A DNA stretch of 64,000 nt from Halomonas sp. THAF5a (GCF_009363755.1 NZ_CP045417.1:2604001-2668000); one strand, 5' to 3'; numbered from the stretch's first letter, positions 24,020 to 35,074 are shown. Made by a program: numbers and translations. Notes: generated by a model from the sequence alone, not told the origin.

Positions 24020-25822
24020 ATGCCCCGCGGATCCCTCCCCCGACTCCCTCGCCACCCGCCCCTGGCTCCCCTGGCGCTGGCCCTCCTGCTCGCCGGCTGC
24101 CAGGGACTGCCGGGGACCTCGTCGGCGACCGACCCCGGGCACGATCCGCTGGCCGGCGCGCCCCCGGTCACCCGCGGCCTGGACGCCACCGGCCTCGCCG
24201 GCCTGCTCGAGGCGGAGCTCGCCGGCCAGCGCAACGACTACCCCCGCGCCACGCGAGGCTTTCTCGAGGCCGCCGAGCGCTATGACTCCGTCGCGCTGGC
24301 CGAGCGCGCCACCCTGGCCGCCCGCTTCAGCGACGATGCCGCCCTGCTCGAGGAGGCGGCAGAGCGCTGGCAGGACCTGGCGCCGGGCAGCGCCGCCCCG
24401 TCGCGGCTGCTGGCCAGCCTCGCCCTGCAGCGCGGCGACTGGGCGGCGGCCCTGGAGCACCATCTCGACGCCCTCGATCAGGCGCCGGACGCCGGTGGGC
24501 AGGAGGCGAACCATGCGCTGCTCGGGCTCGCCGAGGGTGCGCTGGACGCCGGCGCCGCGCCGGCCCCGCTGCTCGCGCGCCTGCGCGCCCACCTCGCGCG
24601 CCCTCCGGCATCGACCGAGCAGCGCCTCGACGCCGAACTCGCCACCGCCCTGCTGGAGGCCGCCGCCGGACAGCCGGCGGCGGCCGAGCGGCGGTTGGCC
24701 CGCCTAGCCCAGGAGGTCCCCGAGCGTCCGGCGCTGTGGCACCTGCGCGCACGCCTGGCGCTGGAGGCCGGCGCCCCCGCCGCGGCGCGCGAGCATGCGC
24801 GCCGCGGCCTGGCGCTCTCCCCCGGCGACCCGCGACTGATGCTGCTGCTGGCCCGGACCGAGCTCGCGCTGGGCAGTGTCGCGGCCGCCGAGAACGCCAT
24901 CGAGGCGCTGCTCGCCGAGCACGGCGACGCCCCCTCCCTGCGCCTGGGGCTGGCCCGGCTGTTCCTCGAACGGGAGCACCTGGCGCCGGCGCGCCGGCTG
25001 CTGCTGCCGCTGGCCGGCGACGACGATGCCCCGCCCGCGGCCTTTCTGCTGCTCGGCGCCATCGCCGAGGAACGCGGCGAGATCGACAACGCCCTCCTCT
25101 ATTATCGCCAGGTCCCCGAGGGGGAGCAGTTCCTGCCGGCGCGGGTGAGCGCGGCGCGGATGCTGATGACCGCTGACCGGCGGCTCGACGCCCGCAGCTT
25201 CCTGCGCCTGGAACGCCTGCGCCACGAGGCCTACCAGAGCGAGCTGGTCGCCGTGGAGGTCGAGCTGCTCGACGAGGAAGGCCTCGACGAGCAGGCCGAC
25301 GCCCTGCTCGACAGCGAGCTCGCGCAGCGCCCGGACGACGAGCAGCTGCGCTACCAGCGCGCCATGCGCGCCTTCGCCGACGGCGACCTGGCGGCCATGG
25401 AAGCCGACCTGCGCCATCTCATCGACCACGATCCGGACAACGCCACCGCCCTCAACGCCCTGGGCTACACCCTCGCCGATGCCGACCTCGAGGGACGCCT
25501 GGACGAGGCGCGCGCGCTGATCGAGCGCGCCCACGCGCTGGCGCCGGACAATCCGGCCATTCTCGACAGCCTGGGCTGGGTCCACTTTCGCCGGGGCGAG
25601 CCCTCCCGCGCCCTGCCCTGGCTCAGGCGCGCCTGGGCGGCGATGCCCGACCAGGAGATCGCCGCCCACCTGATCGAGGTACTCTGGGTACTGGGCGAGA
25701 AAGCCGAGGCCCGCGCCCTGCTCGAACAGGCCCGGGAGCGCTTCGAGACCCGCCCGCTGATCGACGAGCTGCTCCTACGCCATCCCGAACTGAACCAGGC
25801 GGACGCGGCGAGCGCCCCCTGA
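24020..25822 (+). CDS. TPR-repeat outer-membrane lipoprotein
   Basis: 600 residues. The N-terminus has a signal peptide ending in a lipobox, LALLLAGC, so the mature protein is a lipoprotein, probably outer-membrane, as no Asp follows the Cys. The rest is alanine- and leucine-rich tetratricopeptide repeats; the best is near the C-terminus (DNATALNALGYTLAD and NPAILDSLGWVHFRRGEPS). TPR proteins are scaffolds; the partner is unknown. It precedes lolB in what looks like one operon, the position such a TPR lipoprotein holds in pseudomonads and halomonads. The ATG at 24020 is chosen because it starts the signal peptide; upstream in-frame starts would precede it with charged sequence. Confidence 0.85.
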   Translation: MPRGSLPRLPRHPPLAPLALALLLAGCQGLPGTSSATDPGHDPLAGAPPVTRGLDATGLAGLLEAELAGQRNDYPRATRGFLEAAERYDSVALAERATLAARFSDDAALLEEAAERWQDLAPGSAAPSRLLASLALQRGDWAAALEHHLDALDQAPDAGGQEANHALLGLAEGALDAGAAPAPLLARLRAHLARPPASTEQRLDAELATALLEAAAGQPAAAERRLARLAQEVPERPALWHLRARLALEAGAPAAAREHARRGLALSPGDPRLMLLLARTELALGSVAAAENAIEALLAEHGDAPSLRLGLARLFLEREHLAPARRLLLPLAGDDDAPPAAFLLLGAIAEERGEIDNALLYYRQVPEGEQFLPARVSAARMLMTADRRLDARSFLRLERLRHEAYQSELVAVEVELLDEEGLDEQADALLDSELAQRPDDEQLRYQRAMRAFADGDLAAMEADLRHLIDHDPDNATALNALGYTLADADLEGRLDEARALIERAHALAPDNPAILDSLGWVHFRRGEPSRALPWLRRAWAAMPDQEIAAHLIEVLWVLGEKAEARALLEQARERFETRPLIDELLLRHPELNQADAASAP

Positions 25823-25889
25823 CGCCCGCCACGCTCCTCCCGGCGCCGGACGTCACGACTTTCACGAACGCTTCATCACGGAACGCCTC

Positions 25890-26501
25890 ATGACGCACCT
25901 CCCACGACTGCTGATCCTCCTGATCGCCCTCGCCCTGCTGGCCGGCTGCGCCGGTCGCGCGCCCGCCCCCGACGGCGAGCGCACCGCCGGCCAATGGGCA
26001 CAACAGCGAGAGCGCCTGGCCGAGCTCGACACCTGGCAGCTGGCCGGCAAGGTCGGTCTGCGCACCCCGGAGGACTCCACCAGCGCCACCCTGGACTGGA
26101 GCCAGCACCCCTACTATTACCGCCTGCTGATCAGCGGCCCCTTCGGCAGCGGTCGCAGCACCCTGGAGGGCCGAGAGGGCCGCTTCTCGCTGACCACCGC
26201 CGAGGGGCGCTTCGAGGCCGAGACACCGGAGGCGCTGATGACCCAGCAGCTGGGCTGGTCGCTGCCCGTCAGCGCGCTCGCCGACTGGGTCCGCGGCCTG
26301 CCCGCCCCGCAGACGCCCCATCGGCTGGAGCGCGATGCCCTGGGCTTCCCCCAGCGGCTCGAGCAGGATGGCTGGGAGATCGCCTACCGCGACTGGACCC
26401 GCGCCGACGGCCTCTGGCTGCCCCGCAAGATGGTGATGAGCTACGGCACGCTGCGCGCGACCCTGGTGGTCACCGACTGGCGCCCCACCCTGGAGGAGTG
26501 A
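25890..26501 (+). CDS. lolB: outer-membrane lipoprotein insertion factor LolB
   Basis: 203 residues, normal for LolB. It receives lipoproteins from LolA and inserts them into the outer membrane. The signal peptide and lipobox ILLIALALLAGC put the acylated Cys near residue 22. Diagnostic features are LAGKVGLRTPEDSTSATLDW and the later QLGWSLPVSALADWVRGLP. It stands directly before ispE, the usual gammaproteobacterial order lolB-ispE-prs. The gap to the TPR lipoprotein is 67 bases. Confidence 0.95.
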   Translation: MTHLPRLLILLIALALLAGCAGRAPAPDGERTAGQWAQQRERLAELDTWQLAGKVGLRTPEDSTSATLDWSQHPYYYRLLISGPFGSGRSTLEGREGRFSLTTAEGRFEAETPEALMTQQLGWSLPVSALADWVRGLPAPQTPHRLERDALGFPQRLEQDGWEIAYRDWTRADGLWLPRKMVMSYGTLRATLVVTDWRPTLEE

Positions 26502-26505
26502 CGCC

Positions 26506-27411
26506 ATGTCCCGCACCGCCCCGTTCTCCGCGCCCTCGGCGGCGCCCGGCTCGGGCACCCGCACCGAGCCGCTGGTGCTCCCCGCGCCGGCCAAGCTGAA
26601 TCGCCTGCTGCATATCACCGGCCGCCGGCCGGACGGCTACCACGAGCTGCAGACCCTGTTCCAGTTCCTCGACGTCGGCGACACCCTCACCCTGCGCCCC
26701 CGCGCGGACGGCGACCTGCACCTGACGCCGCGCCTCGACGGCGTCACCGAGGAGGACAACCTGATCCTGCGCGCCGCGCGCCTGCTGCAGGCCGAGAGCG
26801 GGACGCGCCTGGGCGCCGACATCCACCTCGACAAGCGCCTGCCCATGGGCGGGGGGCTCGGCGGCGGCAGCTCGGATGCCGCCACCGCCCTGCTCGGCCT
26901 CGACGCCCTCTGGGGGCTCGGCCTGGAGCTCGACGCTCTCGCCCGCCTCGGCCTTCGCCTCGGCGCCGACGTCCCGGTGTTCGTGCGCGGCCACGCCGCC
27001 TGGGCCGAGGGCATCGGCGAGCGCCTGACACCGGTGACCCTCGACACCCCCTGGTTCGTGGTCGTCCACCCCGGCGTGACGGTCTCCACGCCGGCGGTCT
27101 TCGGGGCCCCCGAATTGACACGCCATACCCCCCCGATTACCATGGCGCGCGCACTGCAGGGGGGAGCGGCGAGCTGGCGGAACGATTGCCAGGACACCGT
27201 CCGGAGACACTATCCCGAAGTGGCGCGCGCACTCGACTGGCTGGGCCAGCGGGCACCGACCATGCTGACCGGCACCGGCGCCTGCGTCTTCGCCCGTCTC
27301 GAGTCCGAGTCACGGGCCGAGCGTCTCCTGGCCGAGGTTCCCGACGGCTGGCACGCCGTCATGGCGCGCGGCCTGAACCGCTCACCTCTTCATGCTGCGC
27401 TGGGTCGATGA
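26506..27411 (+). CDS. ispE: 4-diphosphocytidyl-2-C-methyl-D-erythritol kinase
   Basis: 301 residues of the GHMP kinase family. IspE phosphorylates CDP-methylerythritol in the non-mevalonate isoprenoid pathway. Seen are PAPAKLNRLLHITGRRPDGY (about 26-45) and the ATP-binding LPMGGGLGGGSSDAAT. The N-terminal 20 residues (Ser/Ala/Pro/Gly-rich) are an extra tail compared with E. coli. Starts four bases after the lolB stop. The C-terminal VTGTGACVFARLE-type motif appears as LTGTGACVFARLE. Confidence 0.96.
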   Translation: MSRTAPFSAPSAAPGSGTRTEPLVLPAPAKLNRLLHITGRRPDGYHELQTLFQFLDVGDTLTLRPRADGDLHLTPRLDGVTEEDNLILRAARLLQAESGTRLGADIHLDKRLPMGGGLGGGSSDAATALLGLDALWGLGLELDALARLGLRLGADVPVFVRGHAAWAEGIGERLTPVTLDTPWFVVVHPGVTVSTPAVFGAPELTRHTPPITMARALQGGAASWRNDCQDTVRRHYPEVARALDWLGQRAPTMLTGTGACVFARLESESRAERLLAEVPDGWHAVMARGLNRSPLHAALGR

Positions 27412-27465
27412 CCCTCGCCGCCCGCGGCGACGAGACAGCACGACAACCGGTTCGGCACTGATTCC

Positions 27466-27540
<75 letters not shown>

Positions 27541-27603
27541 TTCCGACCGGAACCCCCGTCGACCCCAACCCCTGAAGACCCAACACAGCAAAGGTGGCTG
27601 CGC

Positions 27604-28545
27604 GTGTCAAAATTGATGGTTTTCGCCGGGAACGCCAATCCCGATCTTGCCCGTAAGGTCGCCGAGAGCCTGGATACCCGCCTGGGCAACGCCACGGTGG
27701 GACAGTTCAGCGACGGTGAAGTCGCGGTCGAGATCAACGAGAACGTGCGCGGCAAGGATGTCTTCGTCCTGCAGCCCACCTGTGCACCGACCAACGACAA
27801 CCTGATGGAACTGATCCTGATGGTGGACGCGCTGCGCCGCGCCTCCGCCACCCGGATCACCGCCGTGGTCCCCTACTTCGGCTATGCCCGTCAGGACCGC
27901 CGCGTGCGCTCCGCCCGCGTGCCGATCTCCGCCAAGATCGTCGCCGACATGATGGTCAAGGCCGGCGTCGACCGGGTCATGACCATGGACCTCCACGCCG
28001 ACCAGATCCAGGGCTTCTTCGACGTGCCGGTAGACAACGTCTATGGCTCGCCGATCCTGCTCGACGACATCGAGCGCCAGAACTATGACGACCTAGTCGT
28101 GGTCTCCCCGGATGTCGGCGGCGTGGTCCGCGCCCGCGCCATCGCCAAGCAGCTCAACGCCGACCTGGCGATCATCGACAAGCGTCGCCCCTCGGCCAAC
28201 CAGGCCCAGGTGATGCACATCATCGGCGAGATCGAGAATCGCACCTGCGTGGTGGTGGACGACATGATCGATACCGCCGGCACCCTGTGCAAGGCCGGCG
28301 AGGCCCTGAAGGAACGCGGCGCCCGCCGCGTGGTGGCCTACGCCACCCACCCGATCCTGTCCGGCCCCGCCGTCGACAACATCTCGGGCTCGGTGCTCGA
28401 CGAGGTGGTGGTCGCCGACACCATCCCCCTCGGCGAGGCCGCCCGTCGCAGCGGCAACATCCGCCAGCTCAGCGTGGCCGGGCTGATCGCCGAGGCGATC
28501 CGCCGGGTCAGCAACGAAGAATCCGTCAGCGCCATGTTCCACTGA
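27604..28545 (+). CDS. prs: ribose-phosphate pyrophosphokinase
   Basis: 313 residues, close to E. coli Prs (315). It makes PRPP from ribose 5-phosphate and ATP for nucleotide, histidine and NAD synthesis. Motifs: [42 protein letters not shown], and the PRPP-binding [20 protein letters not shown] start is used at 27604 with AAGGTGG upstream. A GC-rich hairpin without T-run follows the stop. Confidence 0.97.
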   Translation: MSKLMVFAGNANPDLARKVAESLDTRLGNATVGQFSDGEVAVEINENVRGKDVFVLQPTCAPTNDNLMELILMVDALRRASATRITAVVPYFGYARQDRRVRSARVPISAKIVADMMVKAGVDRVMTMDLHADQIQGFFDVPVDNVYGSPILLDDIERQNYDDLVVVSPDVGGVVRARAIAKQLNADLAIIDKRRPSANQAQVMHIIGEIENRTCVVVDDMIDTAGTLCKAGEALKERGARRVVAYATHPILSGPAVDNISGSVLDEVVVADTIPLGEAARRSGNIRQLSVAGLIAEAIRRVSNEESVSAMFH

Positions 28546-28553
28546 GGCCGCCC

Positions 28554-28574
28554 CCGCCGAGCTCCGCTCGGCGG
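28554..28574 (+). terminator. hairpin after prs
   Basis: CCGCCGAG and CTCGGCGG form an 8-bp stem with a 5-base loop, nine bases past the prs stop. There is no T-run, so it may attenuate rather than stop transcription into rplY. Confidence 0.4.
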
Positions 28575-28684
28575 ACGGTCCGGTGCAACGAGGCGTCGGA
28601 GCAGCGCCCCACGGGGCTCCCGGAAACGTCGCGGTCTGGTCGCGGGCCACGGCGCTTTCCTTACCTTCAGAAAGAGGCAATACC

Positions 28685-29338
28685 ATGTCCGATTACACTC
28701 TCAACGCCAGCGTTCGCAACGACCTGGGGAAAGGTGCGAGCCGCCGCCTGCGTCGTGCGAACCAGCAGGTGCCGGCCATCATCTACGGTGGTGAGCAGGC
28801 GCCGCAGCCGATCGCCGTCGACAAGACCAGCTTCTACAAGGCACTGGAAGACGAGGCGTTCTTCTCCTCCGTCATCAACCTGACCGTGGACGGCAAGGCC
28901 CAGCAGGTCGTGGTGCGTGACCTGCAGCGTCACCCGTTCAAGCCGCTGGTGACCCACGCCGACTTCCTGCGCGTCGATGCGACCCATGAGCTGACCCTGA
29001 ACGTGCCCCTGCACGTGGTCGGCGAGGACGCATGCGCGGCGATCAAGGACCAGGACGGCGAACTGCACCAGCTCGCCACCGAGGTCGAGATCAGCTGCCT
29101 GCCGAAGGACCTCCCGGAGTACCTGGAAGTCGACATCAGCGCGGTCGAGCTGGGCGCCACCCTGCACCTGTCCGACCTCACCGTGCCGGCCGGCGTGACC
29201 CTGGTCGCCCTGACCCACGGTGAAGACCACGACAACGCGATCCTGAGCGTCACCAAGGCGAAGGTTCGCGGTGGCGACGCCGAAGAGGGCGAGGAAGCCG
29301 GTGGCGAGGAAGCCGCGGGCGAGGGCGACGCCGAGTAA
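28685..29338 (+). CDS. rplY: 50S ribosomal protein L25 (CTC/TL5 type)
   Basis: 217 residues, the long L25 form: an N-terminal 5S-rRNA-binding L25 domain (about 1-95, starting [20 protein letters not shown]) and a C-terminal TL5 domain, ending in an acidic Glu/Gly/Ala tail. E. coli L25 has only the first domain (94 residues). It follows prs and precedes pth, a conserved order. The ATG at 28685 has AGAGGCA upstream. Followed by a large palindrome and a strong terminator. Confidence 0.97.
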   Translation: MSDYTLNASVRNDLGKGASRRLRRANQQVPAIIYGGEQAPQPIAVDKTSFYKALEDEAFFSSVINLTVDGKAQQVVVRDLQRHPFKPLVTHADFLRVDATHELTLNVPLHVVGEDACAAIKDQDGELHQLATEVEISCLPKDLPEYLEVDISAVELGATLHLSDLTVPAGVTLVALTHGEDHDNAILSVTKAKVRGGDAEEGEEAGGEEAAGEGDAE

Positions 29339-29350
29339 TCGGTCGCGCCC

Positions 29351-29382
29351 GGCGGGCGTGTCGAGGCCTCGACATGCCCGCC
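29351..29382. repeat. 32-bp near-perfect palindrome after rplY
   Basis: GGCGGGCGTGTCGAGG abuts CCTCGACATGCCCGCC; the two 16-base arms are complementary except for one position that can form a G-U pair. It lies 13 bases past the rplY stop and just before a strong intrinsic terminator. Confidence 0.85.
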
Positions 29383-29394
29383 CCGTCGTCAGGA

Positions 29395-29423
29395 ATCAAG
29401 CGCCCCGGCGCTTGATTTTTTTT
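29395..29423 (+). terminator. intrinsic terminator between rplY and pth
   Basis: ATCAAGCGCC and GGCGCTTGAT form a 10-bp stem over a very small loop, followed directly by seven T. Classical rho-independent form; it separates prs-rplY from pth-ychF. Confidence 0.85.
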
Positions 29424-29452
29424 GCCATCACGCCGCACGCGAGGAGGCCGGC

Positions 29453-30037
29453 ATGAGCCAGTTGAAAGCGATCATCGGTCTGGGCAATCCCGGCGCCGAC
29501 TACGAGGCCACCCGCCATAACGCCGGCGCCTGGCTGGTGCACGCCGTGGCGAGGGCGGCGGGCGCGGAGCTGCGCCCCGAGCGCAAGTTTCTGGGCCGTC
29601 ATGCGCGGGTCCGGTTCGACGGCCGGGAGCTGCACCTGCTGGAGCCCACCACCTTCATGAACCGCAGCGGCGGCGCCGTGGCGGCGCTCGCCCAGTTCTT
29701 CAAGATCGCCCCCGGCGAGCTGCTGGTGGCCCACGACGAGCTCGACATGCCCCCCGGCACCGCCCGCTACAAGACCGGCGGCGGCCATGGCGGGCACAAC
29801 GGCCTGCGCGACATCATCCGCGCCCTGGGCAACGACAAGTCGTTTCACCGCCTGCGCATCGGCATCGGCCATCCGGGCGAGGCCCGCCAGGTGACAAACT
29901 ACGTGCTGGGCCGCCCGGGCAAGGCCGAGCGCGGCGCCATCGACGCCGCCATCGACGAGTGCCTGGCCACCCTTCCCCAGGCCATCGACGGCGACTGGGC
30001 GAAGGCCATGAACCGGCTGCACAGCTTCAAGGGCTGA
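29453..30037 (+). CDS. pth: peptidyl-tRNA hydrolase
   Basis: 194 residues, identical in length to E. coli Pth. It recycles tRNA from prematurely released peptidyl-tRNA. The family start [19 protein letters not shown] contains the catalytic His (about 22), and [21 protein letters not shown] and [13 protein letters not shown] follow. Translation begins after GAGGAGGCC. It is followed by ychF, the usual partner. Confidence 0.97.
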   Translation: MSQLKAIIGLGNPGADYEATRHNAGAWLVHAVARAAGAELRPERKFLGRHARVRFDGRELHLLEPTTFMNRSGGAVAALAQFFKIAPGELLVAHDELDMPPGTARYKTGGGHGGHNGLRDIIRALGNDKSFHRLRIGIGHPGEARQVTNYVLGRPGKAERGAIDAAIDECLATLPQAIDGDWAKAMNRLHSFKG

Positions 30038-30076
30038 GCCGCCCGGGAGGCGCGACCGCTCGCCCGAGCGCATCGC

Positions 30077-30106
30077 TTACGGCGCGCCGCCCTTTTCGCG
30101 TAGAAT
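30077..30106 (+). promoter_or_regulatory. candidate promoter for ychF
   Basis: TTACGG, an 18-base spacer and TAGAAT lie about 45 bases upstream of the ychF ATG. The -10 matches well; the -35 is weak. Confidence 0.4.
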
Positions 30107-30150
30107 GCCGGCCATTCTCCATTCCCGAATTCGCTTTCCAGGATGCTCCC

Positions 30151-31242
<1,092 letters not shown>

Positions 31243-31284
31243 GCCGCCCGAGCGCCCCGAAGGCGCTCATGGGGCCGCCGGGGC

Positions 31285-31313
31285 TTGACGGGGGCGAACC
31301 ACAAGTGTAGACT
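31285..31313 (+). promoter_or_regulatory. promoter of tRNA-Met with GC-rich discriminator
   Basis: TTGACG, a 17-base spacer and TAGACT, followed by the discriminator TCGCCCCC up to the start site. GC-rich discriminators mark promoters under stringent (ppGpp/DksA) control, as for many stable RNA genes. Confidence 0.75.
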
Positions 31314-31328
31314 TCGCCCCCGTTGTTC

Positions 31329-31405
31329 GGCTACGTAGCTCAGCTGGTTAGAGCACATCACTCATAATGATGGGGTCCCCTGTTCGAATCAGGGCGTAGC
31401 CACCA
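31329..31405 (+). tRNA. tRNA-Met (CAU), elongator type
   Basis: 77 bases with encoded CCA. Acceptor GGCTACG pairs with CGTAGCC; anticodon loop CTCATAA gives CAT. The fully paired acceptor end means it is not initiator tRNA. It could in principle be the tRNA-Ile that TilS converts to lysidine-34, but the acceptor and anticodon stems resemble elongator Met. Identical to the minus-strand copy at 35810-35886. Confidence 0.93.
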
Positions 31406-31412
31406 GACACCG

Positions 31413-31446
31413 AAAAGCCCGCCTGGCTCACCAGGCGGGCTTTTTT
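31413..31446 (+). terminator. intrinsic terminator after tRNA-Met
   Basis: GCCCGCCTGG and CCAGGCGGGC form a 10-bp stem around CTCA, followed by six T and preceded by four A, so it can work in both directions; the convergent aminopeptidase gene ends 80 bases beyond it. Confidence 0.92.
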
Positions 31447-31526
31447 CGTTGGGCGCCATTCTCGACTCTCGACCGACGCCACGCGTCCGGCCGGCGGGGC
31501 CGCGCGCCCGCCGGCCAGCGCGGCAC

Positions 31527-32825
31527 TCAGGGCAGCTCGGCGCGATTGACGAAGGCGGTCAGCGCCCTCACCAGGTACGCCACGTCCATGGCGCCCGCGG
31601 TCTCGCGGATCGAGTGCATCGCCCACTGGGGCGCCCCGACGTCCAGGGTCGGCACCCCGAGCTCGGTGGCGGTGATCGGGCCGATCGTGCTGCCGCACCC
31701 CATGTCCGCCCGGGTCACGAAGGTCTGTACCGGCACCTCGGCCTCGCGGCACAGGTCCCGGAACAGCGCCGCGGTGGCACTGTTGGTGGCGTAGCGCTGG
31801 CTGGCATTCACCTTGATCACCGGCCCGCCGTTGAGCGCCGGCCCGTGGGCGGCGTCGTGCTTGTCCTGGAAGTTGGGGTGCAGGGCGTGGGCGTTGTCGC
31901 AGGAGATCAGCCGCGAGGCCTGGATCAGGCGGATGAAGCCCTCCTCCCCCGCCTCGCCGAGCTGGGCGTTGACCCGGCGCAGCACGTCGCCGAGGAAGGG
32001 CCCCTGGGCGCCGCAGGCGCTGGCGCTGCCCACCTCCTCGTGGTCGTTGGCCACCAGCACCGCACCCTGGCGGCCGTCGCTCTCCAGCAGCGCCTCCAGG
32101 CCGGCGAAGCAGGAGAGCAGGTTGTCCAGCCGGGCGCTGGCGACCAGCTCGCCCTCGACGCCGACCCGCGCCGGCGCCTGCATGTCGCGAAACGCCAGCT
32201 CGAAATCGAGCACCTCGACCTCGCTCAGGCCGTGCTGCTCCTCGAGCCACTGCGCGAGCAGCCGCTCGAGGTCGGGCCGGCCGCCCCCCTGCAGCAGGAC
32301 CGGTGCCATCTGGGTCTGGGCATTGATCGCCCGGCCGCTGTTGGCCTCGCGATCCAGGTGGATGGCGAGGCTCGGGATGATCGCCACCGCACGCTCGACG
32401 TCGAGCAGCACGCCCTCGATGCGCCCATCGGCATGGCGCACATGGACCCGGCCGGCGAGCCCCAGGTCGCGGTCGAACCAGGGCGCGAGCAGCGCCCCGC
32501 CATAGACCTCGACCCCCAGCTGCAGCCAGCCCGCCGCCGACTGGGCGGCATTGGGCTTGAGGCGCAGCCCCGGGCTGTCGGTATGCGCGCCGATCAGGCG
32601 CAGGGCGTCGAGGCGCTCGCGGGGCAGCTGCAGGGCGATAAGCGAGGAGTCATTACGGGTCACGTAGACCCGCTCGCCGGGCGCGAGCCGCCAGGTCGCG
32701 GTCTCGTCGAGACGCCGGAAGCCGGCGGCCTCGAGGCGCGCAGCCATGTTGGCCGTGGCGTGCCAGGGCGTGGGGGATCGATGCAGGAAGTCGAGCAGGC
32801 GCTCGAGGCGGGCATCCTCGGACAT
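31527..32825 (-). CDS. apeB: M18 family aminopeptidase
   Basis: 432 residues, the normal size of bacterial M18 aminopeptidases, zinc enzymes that trim N-terminal residues, often acidic ones. Metal-site motifs are IGAHTDSPGLRLKP (His and Asp ligands, about 90-103), NDHEEVGSASACGA (catalytic Glu) and MGCGSTIGPI, plus a C-terminal WAMHSIRETAGAMD with the last His. The start has a modest ribosome site (GAGGAATTCC). Divergent from prc. The gene name follows common usage for this family in pseudomonads. Confidence 0.92.
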   Translation of the reverse strand: MSEDARLERLLDFLHRSPTPWHATANMAARLEAAGFRRLDETATWRLAPGERVYVTRNDSSLIALQLPRERLDALRLIGAHTDSPGLRLKPNAAQSAAGWLQLGVEVYGGALLAPWFDRDLGLAGRVHVRHADGRIEGVLLDVERAVAIIPSLAIHLDREANSGRAINAQTQMAPVLLQGGGRPDLERLLAQWLEEQHGLSEVEVLDFELAFRDMQAPARVGVEGELVASARLDNLLSCFAGLEALLESDGRQGAVLVANDHEEVGSASACGAQGPFLGDVLRRVNAQLGEAGEEGFIRLIQASRLISCDNAHALHPNFQDKHDAAHGPALNGGPVIKVNASQRYATNSATAALFRDLCREAEVPVQTFVTRADMGCGSTIGPITATELGVPTLDVGAPQWAMHSIRETAGAMDVAYLVRALTAFVNRAELP

Positions 32826-32968
32826 GGAATTCCTCTATCGCGGGGCGTTTCGGGGGTCTTGACGACACGACCAAGCTGCTACAATGGCACGTCTGTCCAT
32901 GCAACTCGACGGCCGGGTCGGGGTCTGGATGAAGAGTGAGTGTACACGAATCGGGGAGTGCTTCATCG

Positions 32969-35035
32969 ATGAGCCTGATAGTCACCCTGGGGCGAGCCGC
33001 GCTGCTCGGCCTGCTGCTGGCCACGCCACCGGCCCTGGCCAGCCTCGAGCCGAGCGATGAGCAGCGCCAGGCCGCCACCGAAGTGGCCGAATCGCTGCGC
33101 TACGGCCACTATGCCGACGTGAGCCTCGACGACGCCTGGTCGCGGCGCGCCTTCGAGCGCCTGCTAGATATCCTCGATGGCCAGCGCGCCTACCTGCTGG
33201 ACCGCGACGTGGCCGCCTTCCGCGACCTGCGCACCGGCATGGACGAGGCGCTCCTCGACGCCGAGCTGGCCCGCCCCTTCGCCCTCTATCAGCGCTACCA
33301 CGAGCGCGCCGAGGCACGCCTCGAGTGGCTGCTGGCGCGTCTCGACGAGGGGCTGGACTTCCGCTTCGACAGCCACCAGCGCCTGGAGCTGGAGCGCGAG
33401 GATGCCCCCTGGGCCGCCAGCGAGGCGGCGCTGGACGAGCTGTGGATGAAGCGGCTCCACAATGCCGCCCTCAGCCTGACCATCAGCGACCAGGACCCCG
33501 AGCAGGTGGAGAGCACCCTGCGCCAGCGCTACGAGGGCCAGCTCTCGCGCCTGCGCCAGACCAACGCCGCCGACGTCTTCGGGCTCTTCATGGCCGCGGT
33601 GACCGGCAGCGTCGACCCGCACAGCGAATACCTGTCCCCGCGCCAGGGCGAGTCCTTCGACATCCAGATGCGCCTCTCGCTGGAGGGCATCGGCGCCCTG
33701 CTGCAGGCCGACGGCGAGTTCGTCAAGGTCTCGAGCCTGGTGGCCGGCGGTCCCGCCGAGCGCGACGGCGCCCTCCAGCCCGCCGATCGCATCATCGGCG
33801 TGGGCCAGGAGGATGGCGAGATCGTCAACGTGGTGGGCATGCGCCTCGACGACGTGGTCGACCTGATCCGCGGCCCCAAGGGCTCGGTGGTGCGCCTCGA
33901 CGTGGTGCCCGCCCAGGCCATCGACATGACCCGCTCCACGGTGATCGACATCACCCGCGACACCGTGGACCTCGAGGACCAGGCCGCCCAGGGCGAAGTG
34001 ATCGAGGTCGAGCGCGAGGACGGCACCCATCGCCTCGGCGTGATCGAGGTGCCGACCTTCTACGTCGACTTCGACGCCTGGCAGGCCGGCGAGGAAGACT
34101 ACCGCAGCACCACCCGTGACGTGGCCCGCGAGGTCGAGCGCCTCCAGGCCGAGGGCGTCGAGGGCATCGTGCTCGACCTGCGCAACAACGGCGGCGGCGC
34201 CCTGCAGGAGGCCAACTCCCTGATCGGGCTCTTCATCGATCGCGGCCCCACCGTGCAGGTGCGCGACGCCCGCGGGCGCATCAGCCTCTATGGCGACACC
34301 GAGAGCGGCGCTCTCTACGACGGGCCCCTGGCCGTGCTGGTCAACCGCCTCTCGGCCTCGGCCTCGGAGATCTTCGCCGGCGCCATCCAGGACTACGGCC
34401 GCGGCCTGGTGGTCGGCACCGACACCTTCGGCAAGGGCACGGTGCAGACCCTCAACGAGCTGAGCCACGGCGAGATCAAGCTGACCCGCGCCAAGTTCTA
34501 CCGTATCTCCGGCGAGAGCACCCAGCACCGCGGCGTCGAGCCGGACATCGACTTCCCGAGCCTGATCGACCCCGAGCTGATCGGCGAGAGCAGCCTCGAC
34601 AACGCCCTGCCCTGGGACACGGTGCGCGAGGTGCAGTACCGCACCTACGGCGAGCCGAGCCGCTACCTGGAGACGCTCCGCGCCCGCCACCTCGAACGCG
34701 CCGAGCGGCAGCCGAACTTCCACTACCTCGAGCGGCGCTCGGAACTCGCCCGCCAGCTGCGCGAGCAGCACACCAGCGTCAGCCTCAACCGCGAGCAGCG
34801 TCAGCGCGAGGTCGAGGCCCAGGAAGCCGAGCAGCTGGCGCTGGAGAACGAGCGCCGGCGCGCCCTGGGCCTCGAGCCGCTGGAGCACTGGACCGACGCC
34901 CGCGACGAGGACGAGACCGCGAGCGACGACACCGAGGATGCGCCGATCGACCGCGCCCAGATCCTCGAGACCGCCCAGATCCTGCTGGACTATCGCCAGC
35001 TGGAGGATGGCTGGCACTATGCGGAACTCAACTGA
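32969..35035 (+). CDS. prc: tail-specific (C-terminal processing) protease Prc
   Basis: 688 residues, matching Prc/Tsp (682 in E. coli). A periplasmic serine protease of family S41 that degrades proteins by their C-terminal tails. Signal peptide MSLIVTLGRAALLGLLL...ALA, an N-terminal helical domain, a PDZ domain (about 240-320), then the catalytic Ser in RLSASASEIF (about S464) and Lys in FGKGTVQ (about K489), exactly 25 apart as in E. coli, and a C-terminal DUF3340-like part with coiled-coil character. An in-frame GTG at 32936 is possible but would precede the signal peptide with polar residues. Confidence 0.96.
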   Translation: MSLIVTLGRAALLGLLLATPPALASLEPSDEQRQAATEVAESLRYGHYADVSLDDAWSRRAFERLLDILDGQRAYLLDRDVAAFRDLRTGMDEALLDAELARPFALYQRYHERAEARLEWLLARLDEGLDFRFDSHQRLELEREDAPWAASEAALDELWMKRLHNAALSLTISDQDPEQVESTLRQRYEGQLSRLRQTNAADVFGLFMAAVTGSVDPHSEYLSPRQGESFDIQMRLSLEGIGALLQADGEFVKVSSLVAGGPAERDGALQPADRIIGVGQEDGEIVNVVGMRLDDVVDLIRGPKGSVVRLDVVPAQAIDMTRSTVIDITRDTVDLEDQAAQGEVIEVEREDGTHRLGVIEVPTFYVDFDAWQAGEEDYRSTTRDVAREVERLQAEGVEGIVLDLRNNGGGALQEANSLIGLFIDRGPTVQVRDARGRISLYGDTESGALYDGPLAVLVNRLSASASEIFAGAIQDYGRGLVVGTDTFGKGTVQTLNELSHGEIKLTRAKFYRISGESTQHRGVEPDIDFPSLIDPELIGESSLDNALPWDTVREVQYRTYGEPSRYLETLRARHLERAERQPNFHYLERRSELARQLREQHTSVSLNREQRQREVEAQEAEQLALENERRRALGLEPLEHWTDARDEDETASDDTEDAPIDRAQILETAQILLDYRQLEDGWHYAELN

Positions 35036-35074
35036 TCGCTAACGGATGCGCGGCACATCACCGCCCGTGACGAC

